Source of the DNA: KBS50 sp042434095
GTDB taxonomy: Bacteria; Actinomycetota; Actinomycetes; Mycobacteriales; Micromonosporaceae
Assembly: GCF_042434095.1 (NCBI RefSeq)
Contig: NZ_JBHLUE010000026.1
Span: 248,001 to 312,000, forward strand
Reading direction: 5' to 3'
Length of the DNA stretch: 64,000 bases
The notes below the pieces were generated by a model, which saw only the letters and a list, made by a program, of their open reading frames with translations, was not told the DNA's origin and searched no databases. The translations under genes were made by a program, and so were the position numbers. Below, one piece after another: positions 22,582 through 30,565 of this stretch. Position 1 is the stretch's first letter. Each line of letters begins with the position of its first letter.

Positions 22582-23252
22582 CGCAGATTCCTTTCCCGTA
22601 CGGCGGTCAGCAGCCCGTCCACGGCGTCGCGATCGGGACGTTCCGGCAGTGCGGTGGTGGCGGCTGCCTCGTTCAGTTGGCCCAGCAGATCCGCGGCCCA
22701 GGCGGCGACCGCCTCCCAGGGCAGCTCGCCCTGCCGCACGGCGAGCAACCGGTCGCGCTGCCGGCCGACCTGCACCAGCACCTCGCCGGTGCGCAGCACA
22801 TGCACCCCGGCGATGAGCAGCCGGATCATGTGCATGGCCTGCTTGTGGTTTGTCTCGCCGGTCCGGGCGCGGCGGGCGGCCACCCGGTCCAGCTGATCCC
22901 GGGCGTAGTTGCCGTACGTGCCGGCCACCCGCCGGGACAGGAACGCATGCCGCGCGGACAGCAGCAGCTCCCCGTCCGCGGTGATTGACTCGACCAGGGG
23001 CGACCAGAGCACCTCCAGGACCGTGGGGTTGCCCTGCAGGGCCAGCGCGCAGAACCGCTCGAACTCCCAGGAAAACTGCTCGGCGGCCGGACCGTCGAGG
23101 TGGGTGGGCGGCTTGTCCAGCCGCCAGAAGGCGCGCGTCGGCGCCACGTACACGCCGCGCCGGTCGTGGTCGGAAGCCGGGCCGTGCAGCCCGTACGCCC
23201 GCGAACCGACCACCACGGCCAGGGCGGTATGCCGCTGGACAAGCTCGATCAC
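22578..23252 (-). CDS. RlaP-type nucleotidyltransferase (upstream copy)
   Basis: A 224-aa paralogue of the next gene. The active-site loop is VVGSRAYGLHGPASDHDRRG (about 15-34): the second acidic position of the usual D-x-D reads D-H-D, so metal binding seems kept. VLEVLWSPLVES and HKQAMHMIRLLIAGVH follow the same pattern as its partner. The GTG at 23252 (MIELVQRHTALA) is chosen on family likeness; a GTG three codons upstream is possible. Two tandem, translationally coupled RlaPs suggest a heterodimer or two successive reactions. Confidence 0.82.
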   Translation of the reverse strand: MIELVQRHTALAVVVGSRAYGLHGPASDHDRRGVYVAPTRAFWRLDKPPTHLDGPAAEQFSWEFERFCALALQGNPTVLEVLWSPLVESITADGELLLSARHAFLSRRVAGTYGNYARDQLDRVAARRARTGETNHKQAMHMIRLLIAGVHVLRTGEVLVQVGRQRDRLLAVRQGELPWEAVAAWAADLLGQLNEAAATTALPERPDRDAVDGLLTAVRERNLR

Positions 23253-23393
23253 GGCCGGCACGCTACCGAACGGTCGCCCGACCGGCTCCGCCATTTTTCC
23301 CCGGTCCGGCCGACAGCACGCGTTCCGCCAGGTCGGGGCGACCGTGGCGGCGCTGCCGCGGCGTTGGTCGTGGCCAGTGTGCCGAGTGTCCAG

Positions 23394-23399
23394 TACGGT
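23394..23399 (+). promoter_or_regulatory. -10 element of leaderless Mrp gene
   Basis: TACGGT ends 7 bp before the ATG at 23407, as expected for leaderless transcription. Confidence 0.45.
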
Positions 23400-23406
23400 C
23401 GGCTGC

Positions 23407-24180
23407 ATGGGCATCCCCGGGGCCGCCCGGCGGTCGGCGGCGCACCTGCCGATCGTCGCCGTGGCCAGCGGCAAGGGCGGGGTGGGCAAGACCAGCGTCG
23501 CCGTCGCGATCGGTCGCGAGCTGGCCCGGGCCGGTCGCCGGGTCGGATTGGTCGACGCCGACATCGCCGGTCCCGACGTACCGCGGATGCTTGGCCTGCG
23601 GCGCGACGCGCCGGCCAGGACGGTGACCCTGGCCCGGTGGGGGCGCGGCGGCCGGGGCGATTCCGGGCTGGAGGCGATGGACGTGGCCGGGCTCAAGGTC
23701 GCATCCGCGGGTTTCCTCCTGGCCGGCGCCCAGGGGCTCGCGCTCGGCTCGGATCTGGCCGATCTCATGCTCGGCCGGCTGATCAAGGATACGGACTGGG
23801 GCGACATCGAGGCCCTCGTCGTGGACCTTCCGCCGGGCGTCAACTTCACCCAGCAGGGGGTGCTGGCTGGCGCCGGAAGGGTGGGAACGATCCTGGTGGT
23901 GACCCCGGCCGAGGTCTCCCACCTGGACACCGGCCGCGCGCTCGGCACGCTGCGCGAGGTCCGGACGCCGGTGCTGGGCGGCGTGGAGAACATGGCGTAC
24001 TTCCGCTGTCCCTGCTGCGGCGTCGAGACCGACCTCCACGCGCCCGCCCCCGCCGAGCGCACCATCTGGGCCGGCGGCGTGGAACGGCTCGCCCGGCTGC
24101 CGTTCCGGCCCGACGTGGCGATCGAGGCCGCCGACCTCGCCCCCGTGCTGGAGGTGGTGGCCGCGCACATCGCCGGCTGA
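23407..24180 (+). CDS. Mrp/NBP35-like P-loop ATPase
   Basis: A 257-aa ATPase with the deviant Walker A SGKGGVGKTSVAVAIG (about 21-36), VDADIAGPDVPRMLG, and VVDLPPGVNFTQQGV. A CPCC cysteine cluster (MAYFRCPCCGVETD, about 199) matches the Fe-S-binding C-x-x-C of Mrp carriers. Mrp proteins carry iron-sulphur clusters to target enzymes. It lacks the N-terminal DUF59 domain of the housekeeping actinobacterial Mrp, so it is probably a second, specialised member. It diverges from the RlaP genes. Confidence 0.85.
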   Translation: MGIPGAARRSAAHLPIVAVASGKGGVGKTSVAVAIGRELARAGRRVGLVDADIAGPDVPRMLGLRRDAPARTVTLARWGRGGRGDSGLEAMDVAGLKVASAGFLLAGAQGLALGSDLADLMLGRLIKDTDWGDIEALVVDLPPGVNFTQQGVLAGAGRVGTILVVTPAEVSHLDTGRALGTLREVRTPVLGGVENMAYFRCPCCGVETDLHAPAPAERTIWAGGVERLARLPFRPDVAIEAADLAPVLEVVAAHIAG

Positions 24181-24215
24181 CCCGACACGGGCGCGACCGC
24201 GTGGCACGACATCGG

Positions 24216-24221
24216 TAGGGT
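24216..24221 (+). promoter_or_regulatory. -10 element of leaderless acyltransferase gene
   Basis: TAGGGT ends 7 bp before the GTG at 24229. It favours that GTG over the in-frame GTG at 24220, which overlaps the hexamer. Confidence 0.45.
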
Positions 24222-24228
24222 GCTCCGC

Positions 24229-25173
24229 GTGGATCTGCACGACACCGCGGACCGGCTCGGGGTGGCCGTCGAGGAGGTCGACCGGGTGCGCCGGCTGGCC
24301 GGCGACGGGCCGTCGGCGCCGCTGCCCGCCCGGGCCGACGCGCCGGCGCTGCTCGACCTGCTCGCGGTGCGGGCGGACGACGCCGCCGAGATCATGGCCG
24401 GCTGGCCCGAGGCGGACTCCCCACTGTGGACCCCGGAGCTGCGCTGGCTGCTCGACCGCTCGATCGCGCTGGTCCGCGCCGACCTCGGCGGCCATGACTG
24501 GCTGCCGCCCGGTCCGGCGCTGCCGCGCGACCGGGGACCCGCCTGGCGGCATCTGTACGTCTACGCGTACCTGGCCATGGTCGACATCGTCCGGGGATAC
24601 CACCGCGAGCACGGCGTCGCCGACGCCGACTCGTGGGTGACCCTCGCGGACCTGGGCCGCAACCTGGCGGTCGACCGGCGGATGGACGGCGAGGGCTGGC
24701 CGGTGATGCAGAGCTGGCTGACGCTGCACGCGCGCGGCGGCCTCTACGAGCTGGGTCGGCTGCAGCACCAGCGCGGTGACGGCGACATCGGGCTGCACAT
24801 CCCCGAGTCGGGCCCGCTGACCCCGGCCGCGATCGACGCGTCGCTGGACCGGGCGCGCGCGTTCTTCCCGCGCCACTTCCCCGACGAGCGCTACTCGGCG
24901 TTCTCGTGCGGCTCGTGGCTGCTCGACCCGCAGCTGCGGGAGTATCTGCCCGAGGACTCCAACATCATCCGGTTCCAGCGCCGGTTCGAGCTGGAGCCCG
25001 ACGAGGAGCCGGAGGGGATCGACGCCGACGTCGAGGTGCGACGGTTCGTGTTCCGGAGCCTGACCACGCCCCTGGACCGGCTGCCCCGCCGTACCGCGTT
25101 GCAGCGCGCGGTCGTCGACCACCTGGCGGCGGGTCGGCACTGGCGCTGGCACCGCGGCCGCTTCCCGATCTAG
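24229..25173 (+). CDS. Two-domain GNAT-like acyltransferase (NAT_N / GNAT_C type)
   Basis: A 314-aa protein resembling the actinobacterial acyltransferases with an N-terminal NAT_N helical domain (WTPELRWLLDRSIALVRADLG) and a C-terminal GNAT_C domain (GGLYELGRLQHQRGDGDIGLHIPESGPL, AFFPRHFP, FSCGSWLLDPQLREYLPEDSNI). I recognise this arrangement, but no substrate is established in my knowledge. GTG 24229 fits the promoter spacing. It stands between the Mrp and ADP-ribosylglycohydrolase genes in the same direction, with gaps of 48 and 80 bp. Confidence 0.8.
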   Translation: MDLHDTADRLGVAVEEVDRVRRLAGDGPSAPLPARADAPALLDLLAVRADDAAEIMAGWPEADSPLWTPELRWLLDRSIALVRADLGGHDWLPPGPALPRDRGPAWRHLYVYAYLAMVDIVRGYHREHGVADADSWVTLADLGRNLAVDRRMDGEGWPVMQSWLTLHARGGLYELGRLQHQRGDGDIGLHIPESGPLTPAAIDASLDRARAFFPRHFPDERYSAFSCGSWLLDPQLREYLPEDSNIIRFQRRFELEPDEEPEGIDADVEVRRFVFRSLTTPLDRLPRRTALQRAVVDHLAAGRHWRWHRGRFPI

Positions 25174-25253
25174 CCCAAGTCCGGCCCTGGCTGGCAACGC
25201 GCGGGTCGGCGGGCGGTGTCCGCCGCTGTCCGGGAGTGCGGGATGCTGGTGGG

Positions 25254-26249
25254 GTGAATGCGGATGCGGAGCGCCTCGGGCGCCTGGACCGGGTTCTCGG
25301 TGGGCTCTTGGGCGTTCACGCCGGCGACGCCCTCGGCGCGGCCGTGGAGTTCTCGCCGTGGGCGACCATCCGGCAGCGCTATCCGGAGGGGTTGACCGAG
25401 ATCATCGGCGGCGGACCCTTCGACTGGCCGCCCGGGCACGCCACCGACGACACGGATCTGACCCGCGCCGTTCTGCTTGCCCACCTGCACCCCGGTGTCG
25501 ACGTGGTGCGGTCGGCCGCCGACCACATGCTGGCCTGGATGCTGGGCGACTGGCCCGGCCGGACGCCCGGCACGCCGCCCCGGGACATGGGCGGCGCCAC
25601 CGGCGCCGGGCTGCGCCGCTACCAGCAGACCGGCGATCCCCGCGGGTCCGGTGCCGGGCAGGGCCACGCCGGCAACGGATCGCTGATGCGTGCCCTACCC
25701 ACCGCGCTGGCGGTCACCGACCCGCAGCGTCGCGCCGAGGAGTCGATGCGGATATCCGCGATCACCCACGACGACCCGCGCTGCACCGTCGCCTGTGCGG
25801 CGTACAACGAGATCGCCGCGGCGCTCCTGGCGGGCGAGCCTCCGGACCGGGCCGTCGACCGGGGACACCTCCTGGCCCGGCACCTGGACGGCGTCGATGT
25901 GGCCGGGGCCGTCGCGCACGGCCGGCGGTTGCGTCCCCGGGCGCTGGCGCTGACCGGGCCGGCGGGCCTGGCGGACGACGCGGCAGGGTACGTGCTGGAC
26001 TCGCTGACCCTGGCCGTTGCCGCCGTGCTGGACCCGCGGCCATTGCCCGACGTCCTGGTCGACATCGTGCGAATCGGCAACGACACCGACACCAACGCGG
26101 CCATCGCCGGCGGCCTGCTGGGGGTCCGGGACGGCGCCAGCGCCATCCCGGAGCGGTGGCGATCTGTTCTCCAGTTCGCCGACGAGTTCGCCGGCGCCGC
26201 GGAATGCCTCGGCGCTGCGGGGGAGAGGGCTCAGGAGCGGACCGGCTGA
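25254..26249 (+). CDS. ADP-ribosylglycohydrolase family protein
   Basis: A 331-aa ADP-ribosylglycohydrolase (DraG-like). Magnesium-binding residues are seen in ATDDTDLTRAVLL (about 64-76) and in the late RIGNDTDTNAAIAGG. GNGSLMRALP and ITHDDPRCTVAC are further hallmarks. It removes ADP-ribose from proteins or nucleic acids, reversing ADP-ribosylation; no transferase is visible nearby. Its 3' end overlaps by 19 bp the convergent remnant of an S51 peptidase gene. A second, less similar family member is at 38883. Confidence 0.9.
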   Translation: MNADAERLGRLDRVLGGLLGVHAGDALGAAVEFSPWATIRQRYPEGLTEIIGGGPFDWPPGHATDDTDLTRAVLLAHLHPGVDVVRSAADHMLAWMLGDWPGRTPGTPPRDMGGATGAGLRRYQQTGDPRGSGAGQGHAGNGSLMRALPTALAVTDPQRRAEESMRISAITHDDPRCTVACAAYNEIAAALLAGEPPDRAVDRGHLLARHLDGVDVAGAVAHGRRLRPRALALTGPAGLADDAAGYVLDSLTLAVAAVLDPRPLPDVLVDIVRIGNDTDTNAAIAGGLLGVRDGASAIPERWRSVLQFADEFAGAAECLGAAGERAQERTG

Positions 26250-26464
26250 CGTTCGGGGTGCAGCAGCCGCCAGTGTCCCTCGGTGACGACCTCGACGTTG
26301 CCGTCGGTCACCTTGATGGCGGTGTCGTCATCGATCGCGTACGCCGGCGACGGCATGCCGGCCGCCCACCTCTCCGCCTCGGCCATGGTGTTCTCCGTCA
26401 GGTCCGGATGGTCCACGTGCGGGAAGATCGAGAAGTCGACCAGCCCCAGCGTCTCGTCGCCGCC
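26231..26464 (-). pseudogene. C-terminal remnant of an S51 peptidase E-like gene
   Basis: About 76 residues (DETLGLVDFSIFPHVDHPD...YAIDDDTAIKV...VEVVTEGHW) match the C-terminal third of the intact S51 gene at 42883, which reads RTLGLVDFSIFPHLDAFPD and YAIDEQTAI. The upstream two thirds, including the catalytic serine, are missing and replaced by an unrelated reading frame. It is a truncated gene formed by deletion or recombination. Confidence 0.75.
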
Positions 26465-26469
26465 GGTGG

Positions 26470-26714
26470 GCGGCTGCCAACTTGGCGACCAGCCGGTCGA
26501 TGATCTCCCACGCCGGGTCGCCGCCGATCCATTCCACGACCCGGCCGGGGACGACGACCGGCGTGAACGGGTTGTCGGCGGGCGCGACCGACAGCGCCAG
26601 CCGAGGCTCGCGAGGCAGGTTGCGGGCCTCGCGCGCCAGCGCCGGCACCGGCGGACGCTCGACGTACGACTCCATCCCGGCCGTCCTGGCAGACCACGGC
26701 GCGCCCCGCCGCAC
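26470..26714 (-). pseudogene. Remnant of a pyridoxamine-phosphate-oxidase-fold gene
   Basis: In a different frame from the adjoining S51 remnant, about 80 residues (AREARNLPREPRLALSVAPA, DNPFTPVVVPGRVVEW, AWEIIDRLVAKL) correspond to the middle of PPOX-type flavin/F420 oxidoreductases. The start and C-terminus are absent. It appears fused head to tail to the S51 remnant, so a deletion joined two gene fragments here. Confidence 0.6.
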
Positions 26715-26718
26715 CGGA

Positions 26719-27096
26719 TCACATCAGCTGCGGGATGTCCCAGGTGGACAGGCAGAAGGGATGGCCGGCCGGATCGGCGTACACGAAGCAGTGGTCGGAG
26801 TTCGGCTGGTGGTCGAAGCGGGTCGCTCCGGCGGTGAGGACCCGCGCCTCGGTGGCCGCGAGGTCGTCGACGAAGAAGTCGAGGTGCATCTGCATCGGCA
26901 CGGCGCCGGTCGGCCACGCCGGTGGGCGAAAGTCCGCCACCTGCTGAAAGCCGATGTCCCCGTTGGGCCCGGTGACGGTCGCCCACCGCGCGTCACCCTT
27001 CGGCGTGCCACCGGTGATTTGGGCGTAGAACCGGGCCAGGGCGATCGCGTCGGCCGCGTTGACTGTCACGCCGCTGAGCCTGATCGTGTCGGACAT
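26719..27096 (-). CDS. VOC family (glyoxalase-like) protein
   Basis: A 125-aa protein with two beta-alpha-beta-beta-beta modules of the vicinal oxygen chelate fold: LSGVTVNAADAIALARFYAQI and MHLDFFVDDLAATEARV, ending FVYADPAGHPFCLSTWD. Members are dioxygenases, glyoxalases or resistance proteins, or simply bind small molecules. Its ATG overlaps the SRPBCC stop. Last gene of an ArsR/SRPBCC/VOC operon. Confidence 0.85.
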   Translation of the reverse strand: MSDTIRLSGVTVNAADAIALARFYAQITGGTPKGDARWATVTGPNGDIGFQQVADFRPPAWPTGAVPMQMHLDFFVDDLAATEARVLTAGATRFDHQPNSDHCFVYADPAGHPFCLSTWDIPQLM

Positions 27097-27614
27097 CAGG
27101 CGACCCCCCTCTCCTCGTACGCCGGGGTCAGCGCGGTCCAGCGCTCGCGCCAGCTCGGCTCCGGCGACTCCGCGGTCCAGGTCCCCGGACCGGCCGTGGC
27201 CCCGAGCGACCGCCCCAGGTCCTCGAGGTGGGCCTGCCAGCCGGCGCCGTAGAAGTGCAGGCTCTTCAGCGGCAGCCCGCGCTCCTCGACGACGAGGCGC
27301 GTCCCGGCGCCCTCCTCGGTCAGCCACGCCTCGAGCTGGGCCTCCTCGTCGGTGCCCGGCTGCGTGGTGAGCAACAGGTGGTGGGGCCGCTCGCACACGT
27401 CGACGCGCCCGGGACCCGACCAGGTGCTGGTGAAGACGGCATGGAATGTGCCACCGGGCCGCAGATCGCCGGACACCTTGGCGATCCAGCGGGCGAGCCG
27501 GTCGGGATTCGTGCAGGCGTCCCACAGGTCGTCGATGCCGGTGGCGTAGACGTCCTCGACCCGTACCGCGCCGCGGTCCTGGTCGAGCGACCGCATGGTT
27601 CCGATGATCTTCAC
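27096..27614 (-). CDS. SRPBCC (AHSA1-like) protein
   Basis: A 172-aa START/SRPBCC-fold protein: VEDVYATGIDDLWDACTNPDRLARWI and GDLRPGGTFHAVFTSTWSGP are typical of AHSA1/polyketide-cyclase-like members, which bind hydrophobic ligands. GTG 27614 overlaps the ArsR stop by 4 bp; an ATG six codons later is an alternative. Genes of this family are regularly paired with an ArsR repressor, as here. Confidence 0.88.
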   Translation of the reverse strand: MKIIGTMRSLDQDRGAVRVEDVYATGIDDLWDACTNPDRLARWIAKVSGDLRPGGTFHAVFTSTWSGPGRVDVCERPHHLLLTTQPGTDEEAQLEAWLTEEGAGTRLVVEERGLPLKSLHFYGAGWQAHLEDLGRSLGATAGPGTWTAESPEPSWRERWTALTPAYEERGVA

Positions 27615-27928
27615 TTGCGGGCCTTCTTTCCTCGGGCGATCTCCGTGTGCAGGGCATCGAGCCGGTTCCGCCAGAGCGCGCGGTACGGCGCCAGCCACTC
27701 GTCGACCTCGACGAGCGCCTCCGGCCGGAGGGAGTAGATGCGGCGCTGCGCGTCCTGGCGGACCTCCACCAGACCGACCTCCCGCAGCACGCGCAGGTGT
27801 CGGGACACCCCGGGACGGGCGATCGGAAGGGCCTCCGCCAGCTCGCCCGCCGTCGCCGGCCGGCCGCGAAGCATCTCGAGCATCGTGCGCCGGCTCGGGT
27901 CGGCCAGCGCCTGGAGTACCGCGTCCAT
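27611..27928 (-). CDS. ArsR family regulator
   Basis: A 105-aa winged-helix repressor: MDAVLQALADPSRRTMLEML, then TAGELAEALPIARPGVSRHLRVLREVGLV and a basic wing (RQDAQRRIYSLRP). No metal-binding cysteine motif (ELCVCDL) is present, so it senses something other than metal. First gene of the operon; likely bound to the repeats at 27952. Confidence 0.9.
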   Translation of the reverse strand: MDAVLQALADPSRRTMLEMLRGRPATAGELAEALPIARPGVSRHLRVLREVGLVEVRQDAQRRIYSLRPEALVEVDEWLAPYRALWRNRLDALHTEIARGKKARK

Positions 27929-27951
27929 GATGGCCAAGAGCGTAACCGATC

Positions 27952-27977
27952 GGGTACGTAACAACAAGGGTACGTAA
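27952..27977. promoter_or_regulatory. Direct-repeat operator upstream of ArsR
   Basis: GGGTACGTAA occurs twice (27952-27961 and 27968-27977), 16 bp apart start to start, 24 bp upstream of the ArsR ATG. Each contains the palindrome TACGTA. Probable ArsR binding sites overlapping the promoter. Confidence 0.55.
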
Positions 27978-28005
27978 GCCGTCCGCTCTCCCCGGCCGAC
28001 GACGC

Positions 28006-28060
28006 CCGAGTGGGCGGGTGGCGGGTGCCGCCTCGGGGCCACCGCCACCTGCCCACTCGG
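28006..28060. repeat. Inverted repeat in the gap between divergent regulators
   Basis: Two 19-bp arms (28006-28024 and 28042-28060, one mismatch) separated by 17 bp. The 338-bp gap 27929-28266 between divergently transcribed genes otherwise holds only the ArsR repeats and the -10 at 28255. A terminator would be misplaced here, so this is either a regulatory hairpin or a leftover of a rearrangement. Confidence 0.45.
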
Positions 28061-28254
28061 CGGCCTCACCACCCCCGTGGCCCCGGCCCGGTCCGCGCCG
28101 CCGCCCTGCCGGTGGCGCCCCGCACCCGTCGACCTGGGTGAGGCCGCCCGCAGCGGATGCCTGTGGCAATCCGGCGCGGGCGCTGCTATGACCAGTCCAC
28201 CGGGTCGGTCCGGCGGCGGCAACGAATTCGATGTCCGTCGAACGACGGCGTTGC

Positions 28255-28260
28255 TAGGGT
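28255..28260 (+). promoter_or_regulatory. -10 element of leaderless DUF5937/HTH gene
   Basis: TAGGGT ends 6 bp before the GTG at 28267, indicating leaderless transcription. Confidence 0.45.
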
Positions 28261-28266
28261 TGATCC

Positions 28267-29229
28267 GTGATTGTCCTGCGGCCGGACGCGGGCACGCTGG
28301 GCCGGATGCGGCTGGCGCCGTCCCCGGCGTACGAGGTGGCGTGGTGGATCCGGCAGACGGCCCGCGGCGGTCGGCACCCCTTCTTCGGCGACCTCGGCGC
28401 CGCCGCACGATTCGCCCTGCGGGACCGGGACGTGGCCCTGGTCGCGCGCGCGATCGGCGGCGCCGGCTACATCCCGGACCTGCTGACTCCCGCGCCAACC
28501 GGGGCCGCCTGGACCCGGGCCTGGGCCGAGCAGCTCGAACAGGTCGGCCAGGCGGGCGCCGAGCTTGCCGCCTGGCACCTCGCCGGCCACCGGGCCGCCG
28601 GCACACCGATGCCGACCGACCTGCGCCGCACCGTCGACGAGGGGAGCTTCGGCCGCCGGGCGGCCGACGGGCTCCGCCGGTTCTACGACATGGTCATCTC
28701 GCCGCGGCACGAGTATCTCAGCGGGGTCACCGCGGCCGACCTCGCCTACCGTGGCCAGGTCTTCGCCGGCCACGGCCTCGAACACGTGCTGGGCACCCTG
28801 CACCCCGGCCTGCGTTGGACGGGCGCCGAGCTGCACCTCGCGCTGCCCTACGACGTGGACGCCGACCTCGCCGGCGCGGACCTGGTGCTGGTGCCGTCGA
28901 TCCTGCATCGCGACATCGCGGTGCAACTCGACGACTCCGGACGGGTGTACATCGCCTACCCCGCCCGCGGCCTCAACGCCGCGCAGGATCGGCGGCCCGT
29001 CCGCGGGCTGCCCGATCTGGTCGGATCCACCCGGGCCGCGATCCTGCGCGACCTCGACGTGCCCCGGACCACCACCGAGCTCAGCCGGCGGCACACCGTG
29101 GCCAAGTCGACGGTTTCCCACCATCTCGGCATCCTGCGCAAGACCGGCCTGATCGCCCGGGCCCGCGACGGGGCGGTCGTGCGCTACGGGCGTACCGAAC
29201 AGGGCGACCGCATCGCGGCGGCGAGCTGA
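28267..29229 (+). CDS. DUF5937 / ArsR-type HTH regulator
   Basis: A 320-aa regulator with a large N-terminal domain (MRLAPSPAYEVAWWIRQ, VISPRHEYLSGVTAADLAY, LVLVPSILHRDIAVQLDD) that I assign to DUF5937. A C-terminal ArsR-like winged helix follows (STRAAILRDLDVPRTTTELS, VAKSTVSHHLGILRKTGLI). The domain order suggests ligand sensing by the N-terminal part. No gene is obviously controlled nearby; the small membrane protein at 29399 follows in the same direction. Confidence 0.82.
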   Translation: MIVLRPDAGTLGRMRLAPSPAYEVAWWIRQTARGGRHPFFGDLGAAARFALRDRDVALVARAIGGAGYIPDLLTPAPTGAAWTRAWAEQLEQVGQAGAELAAWHLAGHRAAGTPMPTDLRRTVDEGSFGRRAADGLRRFYDMVISPRHEYLSGVTAADLAYRGQVFAGHGLEHVLGTLHPGLRWTGAELHLALPYDVDADLAGADLVLVPSILHRDIAVQLDDSGRVYIAYPARGLNAAQDRRPVRGLPDLVGSTRAAILRDLDVPRTTTELSRRHTVAKSTVSHHLGILRKTGLIARARDGAVVRYGRTEQGDRIAAAS

Positions 29230-29398
29230 CGCCGGTCAGCCGTCCCGACCGGCTCGGCGCCGCTCGGGCGTTCGGCCATCACCGGCAGTGCCGCCGACGT
29301 CCATACTGTACGGGCGGAGCCGGGTACTCCGTCGACCACCGACTCGCGCACGACCACGACCACCCGGTGGACGCTCGAATGAGTCGGGAGGTGGGACC

Positions 29399-29710
29399 GT
29401 GATCAACCCGAGGGTCGAGATGCGGCTCCTGGCCGGGAAGGTGGCGCTGCTCCTCGCCGGCATCTACTGCCTGATGTTCGTGGCGCTGGCGGTCGCCGTC
29501 GGCACGCACGAGACCCTGCCATTGCTGGAGTGGGTGCTGGTGCCGCTGCCCAGCGTCGCGTTCGCACCCGCGGTTGTCGCCGCGATCCAGCTGCACCGGA
29601 CGTCGGATCCGGCCCGTCAGAGTCGGCTCTGGCGTCGCAGTCTGCTCCTGGCAGGCGTCGGATTCGGGCTGTTCGTCGCGGTCGCCATGATCGCCGGTCA
29701 GCTGAACTGA
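29399..29710 (+). CDS. Small membrane protein
   Basis: A 103-aa hydrophobic protein with about three transmembrane helices: LLAGKVALLLAGIYCLMFVA, WVLVPLPSVAFAPAVVAAI and LLLAGVGFGLFVAVAMIAG. GTG 29399 follows GGGAGGTGGG. No family is recognised. It probably sits in the cell membrane; function unknown. Confidence 0.6.
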   Translation: MINPRVEMRLLAGKVALLLAGIYCLMFVALAVAVGTHETLPLLEWVLVPLPSVAFAPAVVAAIQLHRTSDPARQSRLWRRSLLLAGVGFGLFVAVAMIAGQLN

Positions 29711-29858
29711 CCTCCCTCCAGGTCCCCGCCGACAGCCACTCCATGGTCATAACCCATCACCATCGTCACGGCCGCCCCGCACAGGCCGCCCCATGAAAGC
29801 CAGGATCCTAGGATGCCGTACGGCGAGTGGCGATGATCAGCGATCTCGCCGGCCGGGC

Positions 29859-29889
29859 TTGACCTTCACACGGTGCCAAGGTTTTGGCT
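29859..29889 (+). promoter_or_regulatory. MerR-type promoter with operator
   Basis: TTGACC (-35, 29859-29864) and TTGGCT (weak -10, 29884-29889) are spaced 19 bp, the long spacing typical of MerR-activated promoters. Between them lies the dyad ACCTT (29862-29866) and AAGGT (29878-29882). Transcription would begin at about 29896, the ATG of the HEAT gene. Confidence 0.65.
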
Positions 29890-29895
29890 GTGGCC

Positions 29896-30558
29896 ATGGG
29901 AGCAGAGGATCCGACGACGACCGCGGTCCGCCGCGGGCTGGAGAGCGGCAATGCGTCTGTGCGGCTACGGGCGGCACTGGCGGTCGGCACGAGCCCGGAC
30001 GCGGGGCTGGTGGACAGCCTCGTCGAGCGGTGCGCGGTGGAGCCCGACGGCTACGTACGCGACATGCTCACCTGGGCGCTCACCCGACTTCCCCCGGCGG
30101 TGACGGTCCCGCGGCTCGTCGAGCAGCTGCGCTCGACGCGGGCGCAGGCCCGCAGCCAGGCGTTGCACACGCTGTCGAAGATCGGGGATCGGCGGGCGTG
30201 GCCGGCGATCGGCCCGGCGCTGCTCACCGACGCCGACGACGAGGTGGCCCGCAGCGCGTGGCGAGCGGCCGTCGTCCTCGTACCCGAAGATCAGAAGCCG
30301 GAACTGGCCGCGGTGCTGGCGACGCAGCTCGGGCGCGGCGGCCGGGAGACGCAGTTGAGCCTGAGCCGGGCGTTGATCGCGCTCGACGAGGCGAGCACGC
30401 CGGTCCTGACGGCCGCCGGGTCGGCTCGCGACCTCGGGCGGCGTCAGCACGCCATCGCCACGGAACGGCTGCGGCGAGATCCGGACGCCGGCTTCGAGTA
30501 CGCGATCGAGCAGGCGAAGCGCGCGGTGGCCCTGGGTACGATGACCGCGGAGGGGTGA
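29896..30558 (+). CDS. HEAT-repeat protein
   Basis: A 220-aa all-helical protein with about five HEAT/PBS-lyase-like repeats (RRGLESGNASVRLRAALAVG, VRDMLTWALTRLP, ARSQALHTLSKIGD, VARSAWRAAVVLVP). No catalytic motif. ATG 29896 coincides with the expected start of a MerR-type promoter (TTG 29884 and GTG 29890 are upstream in frame). It is followed after 7 bp by a MerR regulator that itself carries HEAT repeats, so the two proteins probably interact or derive from one ancestor. Confidence 0.75.
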   Translation: MGAEDPTTTAVRRGLESGNASVRLRAALAVGTSPDAGLVDSLVERCAVEPDGYVRDMLTWALTRLPPAVTVPRLVEQLRSTRAQARSQALHTLSKIGDRRAWPAIGPALLTDADDEVARSAWRAAVVLVPEDQKPELAAVLATQLGRGGRETQLSLSRALIALDEASTPVLTAAGSARDLGRRQHAIATERLRRDPDAGFEYAIEQAKRAVALGTMTAEG

Positions 30559-30565
30559 ACGTGCG

